A stretch of DNA of 64,000 nt from Marinomonas sp. IMCC 4694 (GCF_008122525.1 NZ_VSRV01000001.1:2976001-3040000); one strand, 5' to 3'; numbered from the stretch's first letter, positions 49,430-58,326 are shown. Notes: generated from the sequence alone by a model not told the origin. Program-made: numbers and translations.

Positions 49430-50422
49430 TTAGTAGTTACACGTGTTGTCTGACATGTAATCGTGCACTTGAATATCACCACTGATGATATTGGCACGAA
49501 TGTCAGCGATCTTCGCTTTCATTTGCGTGCTAATAAGAGCCGCGTTATTGTCGTCTTGCGCCCAATCTACGCCACCCTCAGCCAAACCTAGAACCACTAA
49601 ACCAGGCATCCAAGTCCCTGCCGCAGCGTCTTTATAGGTTTTGTAGGCCGCCTGATCAACGCGCTTTACCATAGAGGTCAACATGGTGCCTGGCTGAATG
49701 TGGTTTTGGTTGGAGTCAACACCAATCGCTAGCTTACCGTCGTCTTTCGCGGCTTGATAAACCCCGATGCCTGTACCGCCCGCTGCAGCAAAAACCACAT
49801 CCGCGCCTTTAGAGAACTGGCTTTTCGCTAATTCAGAGCCCTTCGTTGGGTCGTTAAACGCCGCGCCAGTTGAGCCAGTCATATTTTGAAGAACAGTTGC
49901 GTTAGCAGAAACGTATTTTACGCCTTGCTCGTAACCACAACCGAACTTGCGAATAAGAGGAATATCCATACCACCAACAAAACCTACGGTGTCGGTTTTA
50001 GACGCCATCGCTGCCAACGCGCCAACGATAAACGAGCCTTCATGCTCTTTAAACACCACAGATTGCACATTTGGCAGGTCAATCACACCGTCAATTAACG
50101 TGAAGTTAATATTAGGGAAATCCTTCGCTACTTTTTCTACAGCAGAAGTCATATTAAAACCGACGGTAACAATAGGCGAGTATCCACGTTTAGCTAAACG
50201 ACGCAAACCTTGTTCAACCTGAGCTTCGTTCTTTGGTTCAAATTCACGAACTTGAATACCGGTTTCCGCCGTGTATTGTTTTACACCATTAAATACGCCT
50301 TCGTTAAAAGACTTATCAAACTTACCGGCTTGGTCATACACGACCGCAGGTTCAATGGCAGCATGAGCTATGCTTGATGAGATGGCCAATGCTGTTACGG
50401 ACGCAAAAAAAGCAGCTTTCAT
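49430..50422 (-). CDS. BMP-family substrate-binding protein of nucleoside importer
   Basis: Periplasmic receptor of the basic membrane protein (PnrA-like) family, which binds purine and pyrimidine nucleosides. The 330-residue precursor has a signal peptide (residues 1-21, cut near HAA) with no lipobox Cys. The fold is shown by VVYDQAGKFDKSFNEGVFNG, PIVTVGFNMTSAVEKVAKDFPNINFTLID, EGSFIVGALAAMAS, VGFVGGMDIPLIRKFGCGYEQGVKY and FAAAGGTGIGVYQAA. It is the first gene of the operon ending with cdd, which suggests cytidine/deoxycytidine or related nucleosides as ligand. Confidence 0.95.
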   Translation of the reverse strand: MKAAFFASVTALAISSSIAHAAIEPAVVYDQAGKFDKSFNEGVFNGVKQYTAETGIQVREFEPKNEAQVEQGLRRLAKRGYSPIVTVGFNMTSAVEKVAKDFPNINFTLIDGVIDLPNVQSVVFKEHEGSFIVGALAAMASKTDTVGFVGGMDIPLIRKFGCGYEQGVKYVSANATVLQNMTGSTGAAFNDPTKGSELAKSQFSKGADVVFAAAGGTGIGVYQAAKDDGKLAIGVDSNQNHIQPGTMLTSMVKRVDQAAYKTYKDAAAGTWMPGLVVLGLAEGGVDWAQDDNNAALISTQMKAKIADIRANIISGDIQVHDYMSDNTCNY

Positions 50423-50765
50423 TCCAATTCCTCTTATTTTTTAATTTGAGCACACGTTTAATTAAGATAATGTATCATTCAACTCTGTTGTTTATTTATG
50501 TTGTTTCTGTCATTTGGACAAGGATTACACTTGGAAACCCCGTAAAACTTGACCCTATGTCTCACTAAGAAAACGGATTATTTCAGGCAAAGGCTGGACT
50601 TGCCTAACTGGTCAAAAATAAACCCATTCCAACATTACCGCAATGCAATCTGTCTGTTTTCTGGCGCCAACCACCGCGTTTTCACAGTGCGCCCCTCTTT
50701 GAGAGGGGCAACAACACCTTTCTAAGCTTAAAAAGCAATTCTTATGCCTAACTATAAACAAATGG
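50423..50765. other. 343-bp gap between mutM and the nucleoside importer operon, with two hairpins
   Basis: No gene is visible. Two inverted repeats stand out: AGGCAA/TTGCCT (50585-50605, nine-base loop) and GCCCCTC/GAGGGGC (50691-50709, perfect seven-base stem, loop TTTGA) without a T tract. They could be the 3' end of mutM or part of a long 5' leader of the BMP gene. I compared the leader with purine-riboswitch features and did not find the conserved core. Confidence 0.55.
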
Positions 50766-51584
50766 TCAGGATTGGCAATAAAAACAGAACACCGTACTGC
50801 GTTGCGCTTGACGAATTTCTTTCAATGGCTTTTGGCACGTTAAACACGGTTTGTCTGCTCGTCCGTACACGGCGAGTTCTTGTTTGAAGTAACCCGGCTT
50901 ACCGTCTCCGCCGACAAAGTCTTTCAGAGTGGTTCCACCTTGTTTAATGGCGGCGGCCAGAATGACTTTAATACACTCAACTAATCGCGCTAATCGCGCT
51001 TTGCTGATTTTGCCAGCCAATCGATCAGGGCGAATACCGGCTTTGAACAGAGCCTCGTTCGCATAGATGTTACCTACACCAACCACCACCTTGCTGTCCA
51101 TAATGAAGGTTTTAATGGGAACTTTTCGGCCTTTGGCGCGGGCATAGAGCTGTTCAACATTAAACTCGTCAGACAAGGGCTCTGGTCCAAGGTGCTTGAT
51201 CAGCGCATGCTCATTCCAGTCGTCGGTTGTCCATAAAATCGCACCAAACCGTCTGGGGTCTGTGTACCTGAGCCACACATCATTGTCGGCAAAACAGAAA
51301 TCCACGTGATCATGAAACAGCGGTGGTGTCTCTATTGGAACAAAGTACAAGCTGCCCGACATGCCCAAATGCACGATTAAGGTGCCTTTGTCCGTATGAA
51401 TGCCAATATATTTACCACGACGGGACAGATGGGTAATCACCTCACCAACCATCTCGGTGCTCAACTCAGGGGTGATCAACCAGCGTAGTTTGGGCTGACG
51501 AATATCGACACGGGCCAAGGAACGCCCTACCAGTTTAGACTCAATGCCTCGCAGGGTGGTTTCGACTTCCGGTAATTCTGGCAT
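50766..51584 (-). CDS. mutM: Formamidopyrimidine-DNA glycosylase
   Basis: Removes oxidised purines (8-oxoG) and nicks the abasic site. The 272-residue protein starts MPELPEVETTLRGIE, giving the catalytic N-terminal Pro and Glu after Met removal. It contains HLSRRGKYIGI with the conserved Lys, the HLGMSGSLY segment, NIYANEALF, and the C-terminal zinc finger (CLTC...CFYC). The ATG at 51584 is fixed by the need for Pro at position 2. It follows rpmB-rpmG, the usual order. Confidence 0.98.
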   Translation of the reverse strand: MPELPEVETTLRGIESKLVGRSLARVDIRQPKLRWLITPELSTEMVGEVITHLSRRGKYIGIHTDKGTLIVHLGMSGSLYFVPIETPPLFHDHVDFCFADNDVWLRYTDPRRFGAILWTTDDWNEHALIKHLGPEPLSDEFNVEQLYARAKGRKVPIKTFIMDSKVVVGVGNIYANEALFKAGIRPDRLAGKISKARLARLVECIKVILAAAIKQGGTTLKDFVGGDGKPGYFKQELAVYGRADKPCLTCQKPLKEIRQAQRSTVFCFYCQS

Positions 51585-51655
51585 ACGTGACCTCGACGTT
51601 AATGAAGTGAGTAAAATAATACTGACCAAACGAACAGCTGGTTCTATTTAGGTAC

Positions 51656-51687
51656 AAAAAAACCGACTCAATGAGTCGGTTTTTTTG
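51656..51687. terminator. Bidirectional terminator between rpmG and mutM
   Basis: AAAAAAACCGACTCA and TGAGTCGGTTTTTTT form a long inverted repeat with a one-base centre, T runs on both strands. It ends the rpmB-rpmG transcript before mutM. Confidence 0.9.
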
Positions 51688-51701
51688 ACAAGAGTCGAAA
51701 A

Positions 51702-51872
51702 TTATTTAATTTTCGCTTCTTTGTACATAACGTGCTTACGTACGACTGGATCAAACTTTTTCATTTCAAGTTTGTCAGGAGTATTTCGCTTGTTCTTGTC
51801 AGTTGTGTAAAAGTGACCAGTACCAGCAGAAGATACCATGCGAATTAAATCGCGAGCGCCTTTAGAAGCCAT
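51702..51872 (-). CDS. rpmG: Ribosomal protein L33
   Basis: Large-subunit protein of 56 residues. It reads MASKGARDLIRMVSSAGTGH and ends KKFDPVVRKHVMYKEAKIK, almost the same as E. coli L33 (55). It lacks the CxxC zinc pairs, so it is the zinc-independent form. It is 11 bases after rpmB. Confidence 0.96.
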   Translation of the reverse strand: MASKGARDLIRMVSSAGTGHFYTTDKNKRNTPDKLEMKKFDPVVRKHVMYKEAKIK

Positions 51873-51883
51873 GATTCAGATCC

Positions 51884-52120
51884 TTATACTTTTTCGCCGT
51901 TAGCGCGCATTTCAACAAGAACTGTTTCAATGCCCTTTTTATCAATAATACGCATACCTTTAGAAGAGACACGTAAACGGATGTAGCGGTTTTCACCTTC
52001 GACCCAAAAACGGTGCCAATGAAGGTTTGGAAGAAAACGACGCTTAGTACGGCGTTTTGAGTGAGAAACGTTATTACCTGTAACAGGGCGTTTCCCAGTA
52101 ACTTGACATACGCGAGACAT
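51884..52120 (-). CDS. rpmB: Ribosomal protein L28
   Basis: Large-subunit protein of 78 residues with MSRVCQVTGKRPVTGNNVSHS and KRRFLPNLHWHRFWVEGENR, the L28 signature. First gene of rpmB-rpmG. A GGAAGTG/CACTTCC hairpin (52154-52170) lies in its leader. Confidence 0.97.
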   Translation of the reverse strand: MSRVCQVTGKRPVTGNNVSHSKRRTKRRFLPNLHWHRFWVEGENRYIRLRVSSKGMRIIDKKGIETVLVEMRANGEKV

Positions 52121-52197
52121 AATTAAATACCTTTTGCTATCCAGAAGATTATTGGAAGTGTTTCACTTCCTCAGGCGGAGCATGATTCCTTATGAAT

Positions 52198-52220
52198 CAA
52201 AAAAATCCCGTACCGAGGAT
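52198..52220 (-). terminator. Weak terminator candidate after radC
   Basis: On the minus strand ATCC-N7-GGGAT is followed by a T7 run. The stem is short, so it may end radC only partly and let transcription continue into rpmB. Confidence 0.4.
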
Positions 52221-52285
52221 ATAGCGGCGCGTATATTCCCATAAGCTCAGGTATTGAGCAATTCTTTTGTTAAAAAATGATCAAT

Positions 52286-52960
52286 TTAGACCAAGCCCCG
52301 TTCTGCCAGAGATACTGGCGTCGTATCTCCCACCACAAAGTGATCAAGCAACCTAACGTCGATAAGGTTTAGCGCCTCTTTTATTCTGGCAGTAATAGAT
52401 ATATCCGCTTGGCTTGGTTCAGCAACGCCACTTGGGTGATTGTGCGCGAGAATGACCGCGGCCGCGTTATGTTGCAAAGCGGCTTTAACCACTTCTCTTG
52501 GATAAACAGCCGCCGCATCAATGGTGCCAAAAAACAGCTCTTCATAGCGAATCAGCCGATGCTGGGAATCAAGAAACAATACGGCAAACACTTCCCGCTG
52601 GGCATGACGAAGTTGCGACGATAAGTAAGCTCGAACATGCTCTGCGCTGGTAAAAACCGTTTCACGCATCAGTTGCTCTTGTAAATGACGTTTGGACATT
52701 TCCAGCACCGCTTGCAACTGCGTGTATTTTGCATCGCCCAAGCCAAATCCTTTGCAGAAGTCTTCCCGGCTGGCCGACATGAGCGCACGCAAACCGCCAA
52801 ACTCTGACAAAATTTGTCGCGCTAATTCCACCGCACTAATGCCACGGGTACCGGTACGAAGAAAAATCGCCAGCAATTCTGAGTCGCTCAGCGCACCCGC
52901 TCCCTGGTGTATTAACTTTTCCCGCGGCCTGTCTTGTTCCGGCCAGTGATTAATCCCCAT
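52286..52960 (-). CDS. radC: RadC family JAB-domain protein
   Basis: Protein of unclear function with an MPN/JAB1 metallopeptidase-like fold; the old DNA-repair role is disputed. The 224-residue protein has a helix-hairpin-helix-like N-terminal part (GALSDSELLAIFLRTGTRGISAVELARQIL) and the JAMM motif with the Glu in the strand before, HNHPSG and the later Asp. AAGGAG lies seven bases upstream of the ATG at 52960; earlier in-frame ATG codons are less likely. It is divergent from coaBC. Confidence 0.95.
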   Translation of the reverse strand: MGINHWPEQDRPREKLIHQGAGALSDSELLAIFLRTGTRGISAVELARQILSEFGGLRALMSASREDFCKGFGLGDAKYTQLQAVLEMSKRHLQEQLMRETVFTSAEHVRAYLSSQLRHAQREVFAVLFLDSQHRLIRYEELFFGTIDAAAVYPREVVKAALQHNAAAVILAHNHPSGVAEPSQADISITARIKEALNLIDVRLLDHFVVGDTTPVSLAERGLV

Positions 52961-53076
52961 GATCTGCTCCTTGATCCATGATAATCTTGCGCTTATTGGA
53001 ATAAGCAAAAAATATAAAAAAGGCGTCCTGCCTGCTGCTAACCATAGCCATCACAGACCCAATTGAGAAGTTTTTT

Positions 53077-54306
53077 ATGTTAGATTTCGCTCAAAAACGC
53101 ATTTTGTTAGGCATTACCGGCGGCATTGCGGCTTATAAAAGCATTGAGCTGATTAGACTACTAACCAAAGCGGGAGCAGACGTTCAGGTGGTCTTGACCG
53201 ACGGCGCCAAAGCGTTCGTCACTGAAATGACGCTACAAGCGATATCTGGTCACCCTGTTCGCAGCACGTTATTAGACCCAAATGCGGAAGCGGGAATGGG
53301 GCATATTGAATTAGCGAAATGGGCCGATTTGATCGTCATCGCTCCTGCCTCAGCGGATTTTATGGCGCGCTACGCCCAAGGCATGGCGAACGATTTATTG
53401 TCCACGCTTTGCCTTGCTACCGAATCGCCTGTGCTGATTGCACCCGCGATGAATCAAGCCATGTGGAAGCACCCTGCCACGCAAGCCAATACCGCGCTGT
53501 TAAAACGTCGTGGGGTTCTGAACATCGGCCCCGCTGATGGCGCGCAAGCCTGTGGTGATGTGGGTACGGGGCGCATGAGTGAACCAGCGGACATTTTTGC
53601 GGCGATACATGCCCACTTTCAGTCTTCTATTATTGAGCAAGACTTACTTGGCCAGCATTGGGTAATTACCGCAGGCCCCACCATGGAAGCCATTGATCCG
53701 GTGCGCTATATCAGTAATCACAGTTCGGGGAAAATGGGTTATGCTCTGGCTGAAGCGGCAATGAAACGCGGTGCAAAAGTCACTCTTGTCAGCGGTCCGG
53801 TTCAATTATCCGCACCTCATGGCGTTGAACTTGTGTCGGCAAAAAGCGCCGACGACATGTTAGCGGCTTGTGAACAAGCCATGACAAAACAAGCCGATGT
53901 GTTTATTGGTGCCGCGGCCGTGGCGGATTTTAAAATGAAAACCGCCTGTGATCAGAAAATGAAAAAGCAAACGGACACAGACGAAGTCACTCTGACGCTG
54001 ATAAAAAACCCCGACATTATTGCGACACTAGCGCGACAAAAACGCGCTAAGGTTATGGTCGGTTTTGCTGCCGAGACGCAACACGTCCTAGACTACGCGA
54101 AAAGCAAATTAGAACGTAAAGGACTCGATATCATCATTGCCAATGACGTGTCACGCTCTGATATTGGTTTTAATCAGGACAGCAACCAAGTCACGGTCAT
54201 TACCAAAGACGCTATCTGGTCACCTGACAAAGCCGCGAAAAGCGCACTGGCCGTTCAATTGGTGGATACCATTGAGCAATATCGACTTTCCTCGTCGACG
54301 TTATAA
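53077..54306 (+). CDS. coaBC: Bifunctional phosphopantothenoylcysteine decarboxylase/synthetase
   Basis: Coenzyme A synthesis: CoaC decarboxylates and CoaB couples cysteine to 4-phosphopantothenate. In the 409-residue protein the CoaC half (1-190) has GITGGIAAYKSIELIR (FMN), SADFMARYAQGMANDLL, APAMNQAMW and ACGDVGTGRM with the active Cys. The CoaB half begins at GPTMEAIDPVRYISNHSSGKMGYALAEAA. It is the first gene of coaBC-dut. Confidence 0.98.
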   Translation: MLDFAQKRILLGITGGIAAYKSIELIRLLTKAGADVQVVLTDGAKAFVTEMTLQAISGHPVRSTLLDPNAEAGMGHIELAKWADLIVIAPASADFMARYAQGMANDLLSTLCLATESPVLIAPAMNQAMWKHPATQANTALLKRRGVLNIGPADGAQACGDVGTGRMSEPADIFAAIHAHFQSSIIEQDLLGQHWVITAGPTMEAIDPVRYISNHSSGKMGYALAEAAMKRGAKVTLVSGPVQLSAPHGVELVSAKSADDMLAACEQAMTKQADVFIGAAAVADFKMKTACDQKMKKQTDTDEVTLTLIKNPDIIATLARQKRAKVMVGFAAETQHVLDYAKSKLERKGLDIIIANDVSRSDIGFNQDSNQVTVITKDAIWSPDKAAKSALAVQLVDTIEQYRLSSSTL

Positions 54307-54340
54307 TACCGTTAACACCCGAATAAACGAGATACGAAAA

Positions 54341-54799
54341 ATGAAACAAGCAATCCAATTAAAAATTCTCAGCGATAAAATTGGTAAAGAAATCCCGCTT
54401 CCCACTTACGCTACTGAAGGCTCGGCTGGGTTGGATTTGCGCGCCTGTCTGGATCACGCGATTGAGTTGGCACCCGGCGACACCACCCTCCTGCCCACCG
54501 GTTTATCTATTTTCATTCAAGACCCAAACTTAGCGGCGACGATTTTGCCACGCTCTGGTTTAGGTCATAAGCATGGCATTGTGTTGGGTAATTTAGTGGG
54601 TCTGATCGATTCGGATTATCAAGGTGAGCTCATGGTGTCTTGCTGGAACCGTGGACACACGACGTTTACTATTGAGCCCGGTGAGCGCGTCGCGCAACTG
54701 GTGTTGTTGCCTGTAGTGCAAGCAGAGTTCAACATTGTGACCGAGTTTGAAAGCACCGAACGCGGTGAAGGCGGCTTTGGTCACACCGGCACCAAGTAA
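54341..54799 (+). CDS. dut: dUTP pyrophosphatase
   Basis: Hydrolyses dUTP to dUMP, keeping uracil out of DNA. The 152-residue trimeric enzyme shows the five motifs: TEGSAGLDLRACLD, PRSGLGHKHGIVL, NLVGLIDSDYQGEL, GERVAQLVLLP and RGEGGFGHTG. The ATG at 54341, preceded by GAGA, gives the family length; the longer in-frame sequence upstream overlaps coaBC and is not homologous. Followed by a terminator. Confidence 0.97.
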   Translation: MKQAIQLKILSDKIGKEIPLPTYATEGSAGLDLRACLDHAIELAPGDTTLLPTGLSIFIQDPNLAATILPRSGLGHKHGIVLGNLVGLIDSDYQGELMVSCWNRGHTTFTIEPGERVAQLVLLPVVQAEFNIVTEFESTERGEGGFGHTGTK

Positions 54800-54852
54800 G
54801 TCAGCCGATAGCAACATCGCAGGACGACAATAGAATTTGGTAAAAACAAGAT

Positions 54853-54884
54853 AAAAAGAGTGAGAATATTTCACTCTTTTTATC
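54853..54884 (+). terminator. Terminator after dut
   Basis: AAAAAGAGTGA pairs with TCACTCTTTTT over a seven-base loop, then TATCTTT. The following bases up to 55159 are AT-rich and hold only the argB promoter region; no phosphomannomutase (algC) gene is present between dut and argB, unlike in Pseudomonas. Confidence 0.85.
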
Positions 54885-55159
54885 TTTGTTACTGCATTTA
54901 CTCACCCATCTTTATTGAATCAAAACGTTTTGCATTTTATGTACCTATTCTCGTAATTTTCATACAAATTTATATAGTTAATCCCGCAAGTTCACGTTAT
55001 TATTTCAAACATAAGTGGTTGCTCACACTCATTTACAGCCCTGACTGTTAAGGCCATACGGCCGCCGTTAATTAATTACTGGAATGCTAGGTCGATGGAT
55101 ATTCTCAGAGTGTAGAGCGATTGTTAAAACCCAATTTTGTTTACAGGAGTAGGTAATTC

Positions 55160-56068
55160 GTGGCTTTTTCTCGTGAATCTGCATTAGATGTGGCTAAGGT
55201 ATTAAGTGAATCACTGCCTTATATCCAACGCTTTGCCGGTAAAACACTGGTCATCAAATACGGTGGCAACGCCATGACTGACGAAACGCTTCAGGCTGGG
55301 TTTGCTCGCGACATCGTTCTAATGAAAGCCATTGGCATCAATCCAATCGTGGTTCACGGTGGTGGCCCACAAATTGGCGACATGCTTAACAAGCTGAATA
55401 TTGAGTCCAAGTTCATCAATGGCATGCGTGTTACTGACACAGCGACCATGGATGTGGTTGAAATGGTGCTAGGCGGCCAAGTAAACAAAGAAATCGTCAA
55501 CTTGATCTGTGAAGCGGGCGGTAAAGCCATTGGTATTACCGGCAAAGACAGCCGCTTTATTAAGGCTAAAAAACTGTTTGTGAAGCATCAAGCTGAAGGA
55601 ATGAGCTCACCAGAGCAAGTCGATATTGGTCACGTTGGTGAAGTCTCTAGCATTGACACCAGCTTTTTGAAGTTCTTTGAAAACAGCGACATGATTCCTG
55701 TTATCGCGCCTATTGGCGTGGACGATCAAGGCAATTCATACAATATCAATGCTGACCTTGTGGCGGGCAAAGTCGCCGAAGCGGTTGGCGCTGAAAAGCT
55801 TATGCTGCTTACCAACATTTCTGGCGTACAAGACAAACAAGGCAATGTATTAACAGGGTTAAGCACGGCGCAAGTCGATGCTTTAATCGCCGATGGCACA
55901 ATTTATGGCGGCATGCTACCTAAGATTAGCTGCGCTTTGTCGGCCGTAAACGCTGGAGTGACCAGTGCACACATCATTGATGGTCGAGTGCCGCATGCCA
56001 CCTTGCTGGAAATTTTTACCGACACGGGTGTTGGTACGTTAATATCAAACACGAAAGCAGGTGAATAG
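55160..56068 (+). CDS. argB: Acetylglutamate kinase
   Basis: Second step of arginine synthesis: phosphorylates N-acetyl-L-glutamate. The 302-residue protein has the amino acid kinase features KTLVIKYGGNAM, IVVHGGGPQIGDML, the acetylglutamate site MRVTDTATMDVVEMVLGGQVNKEIV, and NADLVAGKVAEAVGAEKLMLLTNISGV. The N-terminal helix (about 1-20) is typical of hexameric arginine-inhibited enzymes. It starts with GTG preceded by AGGAG. Confidence 0.98.
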   Translation: MAFSRESALDVAKVLSESLPYIQRFAGKTLVIKYGGNAMTDETLQAGFARDIVLMKAIGINPIVVHGGGPQIGDMLNKLNIESKFINGMRVTDTATMDVVEMVLGGQVNKEIVNLICEAGGKAIGITGKDSRFIKAKKLFVKHQAEGMSSPEQVDIGHVGEVSSIDTSFLKFFENSDMIPVIAPIGVDDQGNSYNINADLVAGKVAEAVGAEKLMLLTNISGVQDKQGNVLTGLSTAQVDALIADGTIYGGMLPKISCALSAVNAGVTSAHIIDGRVPHATLLEIFTDTGVGTLISNTKAGE

Positions 56069-56128
56069 CACCTTCTACGTGATTGATACAATGAATGAAT
56101 AATACTGGTTAAAAACTGGACTCGACAA

Positions 56129-56722
56129 ATGAGCAACAAAAAAAACGATCGTCGCACACAAATATTGCAAGCCCTCGCTCAAATGCTAGAGAGCAGCCCA
56201 GGCGCACGCATTACAACAGCGGCACTGGCTAAGCAAGTTGGCGTATCGGAAGCGGCGTTGTATCGTCATTTCCCTAGTAAAGCGAAGATGTTTGAAGGCT
56301 TGATCGAGTTCATTGAAGAGACGTTGTTCACTCGCATTAATCGCATCGTACAAGAAGAAAGCAATGTGGTGTCTCGAATAGAGATGATCACCACGTTGGT
56401 ACTTGGGTTTGCGGAACAAAACCCCGGCATGTGCCGATTGCTTACAGCAGACGCACTGGCGGGCGAAACAGAGCGTTTGCGTATTCGCATTGCTCAAGTC
56501 TTCGACCGAATAGAAACGCAATTAAAACAAGTTATACGTGAAGCCGATTTGAAACAAGGTTTGCGACCTGCGATGGGCGTAGCACCTTGTGCGAATTTTC
56601 TCATTGCCATTATTGAAGGGAAAATACGCCATTACGTGCGCAGTGAATTCAAAGTCAAGCCTTTGGATATTTGGACAGAACAATGGTCAGTATTGGCACA
56701 AAATTTGATGCTAAATCGCTAA
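56129..56722 (+). CDS. slmA: Nucleoid occlusion factor SlmA
   Basis: TetR-family DNA-binding protein that blocks FtsZ ring assembly over the nucleoid. The 197-residue protein has the HTH (TTAALAKQVGVSEAALYRHFPSKAKMFEGLIEFIE) and the FtsZ-interacting region typical of SlmA (NRIVQEESNVVSRIEMITTLVLGFAEQNPGMCRLLTADAL). The argB-slmA-pyrE neighbourhood is conserved. Confidence 0.96.
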   Translation: MSNKKNDRRTQILQALAQMLESSPGARITTAALAKQVGVSEAALYRHFPSKAKMFEGLIEFIEETLFTRINRIVQEESNVVSRIEMITTLVLGFAEQNPGMCRLLTADALAGETERLRIRIAQVFDRIETQLKQVIREADLKQGLRPAMGVAPCANFLIAIIEGKIRHYVRSEFKVKPLDIWTEQWSVLAQNLMLNR

Positions 56723-56757
56723 GGCTTGAGCGACTTACTCAAGCCTTACTCGCAGTG

Positions 56758-57405
56758 TTAAATGCCGTATTGATCACGATACGCAGTAACAGCATCAAGA
56801 TGTTGTGCAAATTCAGGCGAGTCCTGTTCTGCTAAATACGTCATGATGTCATGCAGAGAAACGATACTGATCACAGGCATGCCGAAGTCACGTTCGACTT
56901 CCTGAATAGCAGACAATTCGCCTTGTCCTCGCTCTTGACGATCCAAAGCGATGAGCACACCGGCAGGCTGAGCATTGACCTGCTGGATAATGGCCATAAC
57001 TTCGCGAATGGCGGTGCCTGCGGTAATAACGTCATCAATAATCATGACATTACCTGCTAAGGGAGCACCAACAAGAGAGCCGCCTTCACCGTGAGTTTTT
57101 GCTTCTTTGCGGTTGAAAACGTATGGTGTATCTACATTATGATAATCATACAAGGCAACGGCCGTCGTGGTTGCCAATGGAATGCCTTTGTAGGCTGGGC
57201 CAAACAGAACATCAAATGGAACATTAGATTCCATTAATGAGGCTGCGTAAAACCGCCCCAATTTAGCTAAAGCTTGACCTGAACTGAACAGGCCAGCGTT
57301 AAAAAAGTAGGGGCTCACGCGGCCAGATTTAAGTGTAAATTCGCCAAAGCGCAAAACATTTTGTTCGATAGCGAATTTGATAAAGTCTCTTTGGTAAGGT
57401 TTCAT
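56758..57405 (-). CDS. pyrE: Orotate phosphoribosyltransferase
   Basis: Pyrimidine synthesis: converts orotate and PRPP to OMP. The 215-residue protein has FGEFTLKSGRVSPYFFNAGLF, YKGIPLATTTAVALY, FNRKEAKTHGEGGSLVG and the PRPP loop VMIIDDVITAGTAIRE. GGAG precedes the chosen ATG at 57405; ten further in-frame codons upstream are not conserved. It is divergent from the Crc-type gene, as in Pseudomonas. Confidence 0.98.
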   Translation of the reverse strand: MKPYQRDFIKFAIEQNVLRFGEFTLKSGRVSPYFFNAGLFSSGQALAKLGRFYAASLMESNVPFDVLFGPAYKGIPLATTTAVALYDYHNVDTPYVFNRKEAKTHGEGGSLVGAPLAGNVMIIDDVITAGTAIREVMAIIQQVNAQPAGVLIALDRQERGQGELSAIQEVERDFGMPVISIVSLHDIMTYLAEQDSPEFAQHLDAVTAYRDQYGI

Positions 57406-57523
57406 GCCATCTCCAGAAAGATAAAAATAATACACAACACAGCGTCGCCAAGAACGAGCAAAGCCATGCCAACATTGGATAGGCGCTAATATAACACACG
57501 GCTAGGAATTGTAGGGACCAGAA

Positions 57524-58300
57524 ATGAAGGTCATCAGCCTTAATGTAAACGGTATAAGACAAGCAGCCGACCGCGGCTTTTTTGAATGGATGGTTCGTCA
57601 GGACCCTGATGTTGTATGTTTACAAGACATTCAGGCAGAGGAACGGACGCTTAGCGACAGCGTATTCTTTCCCCCTGGGTACAATACGTACTTCTTTGAT
57701 TCGATGGAAAATCCAGAGCAAGCGGGCGTTGCGATTTACAGCAAAACCATGCCGAAAGCCATCATGACAGGCATGGGGTTTCCTGAATGTGATTTTGAAG
57801 GGCGCTTTATCCAAGCGGATTTCGATAAAGTCAGTATTGGTGCGTTTCTTACGCCCCATGGCTCCAACCATGAAGAGGCGCTGCAGGAGCACAAATATCG
57901 CTTTATGGAGGGCTTCAAAAACCATTTAATTAAAACGCGACGTAAGCGCCGCGAGTTCATTTTTTGCGGCACGGCGAACGTAGCTCGCTCCCCTATTGAC
58001 GTGAGCAGTTGGTTTGTTAACCAGCGTAACTCGGGCTTTTTGCCAGAAGAGCGCAAATGGGTGAACGAAATTTTCAATGAATTGGAATACATAGACGCCT
58101 TTCGCCAAATAAATAAGCAAGACAAACAGTATACTTGGTGGCCAGATTACGAGCGCGCTTGGAAATTGGATGAAGGAGGCCGTTTGGATTATCAAATTGC
58201 CACACCTGGAATCAAAAACTTAATCCAAGGAGGCACGATCTACAAAGGTCAGCGTTTTTCTGATCACGCGCCTTTAATCATGGAATACAACATAGACTAA
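57524..58300 (+). CDS. crc: Crc-type catabolite repression control protein (exonuclease III fold, altered active site)
   Basis: Crc works with Hfq to repress translation of catabolic mRNAs in Pseudomonas. The 258-residue protein follows Crc closely: ISLNVNGIRQAADRGFFEWM, QADFDKVSI, KTRRKRREFIFCG, LPEERKWVNEIFNEL, YTWWPD and SDHAPLIMEY. Compared with exonuclease III, the metal-binding Glu in LQE is Asp (LQD) and the catalytic GDxN is GTAN, so nuclease activity is doubtful. It keeps the position next to pyrE known for Pseudomonas crc. An ancestral nuclease cannot be fully excluded. Confidence 0.85.
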   Translation: MKVISLNVNGIRQAADRGFFEWMVRQDPDVVCLQDIQAEERTLSDSVFFPPGYNTYFFDSMENPEQAGVAIYSKTMPKAIMTGMGFPECDFEGRFIQADFDKVSIGAFLTPHGSNHEEALQEHKYRFMEGFKNHLIKTRRKRREFIFCGTANVARSPIDVSSWFVNQRNSGFLPEERKWVNEIFNELEYIDAFRQINKQDKQYTWWPDYERAWKLDEGGRLDYQIATPGIKNLIQGGTIYKGQRFSDHAPLIMEYNID

Positions 58301-58326
58301 GCAGGATAATAGCTTATCACCCTCAT

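Noticed and set aside
50423..50640. Purine-type riboswitch ahead of the BMP receptor gene
   Set aside because: A GGGGTTTCC string recalls the J2/3 core, but the matching loops and closing P1 stem are absent.
54137..54340. Extended dUTPase start inside coaBC
   Set aside because: The added sequence is a shadow of coaBC; the ATG at 54341 gives the normal enzyme length.
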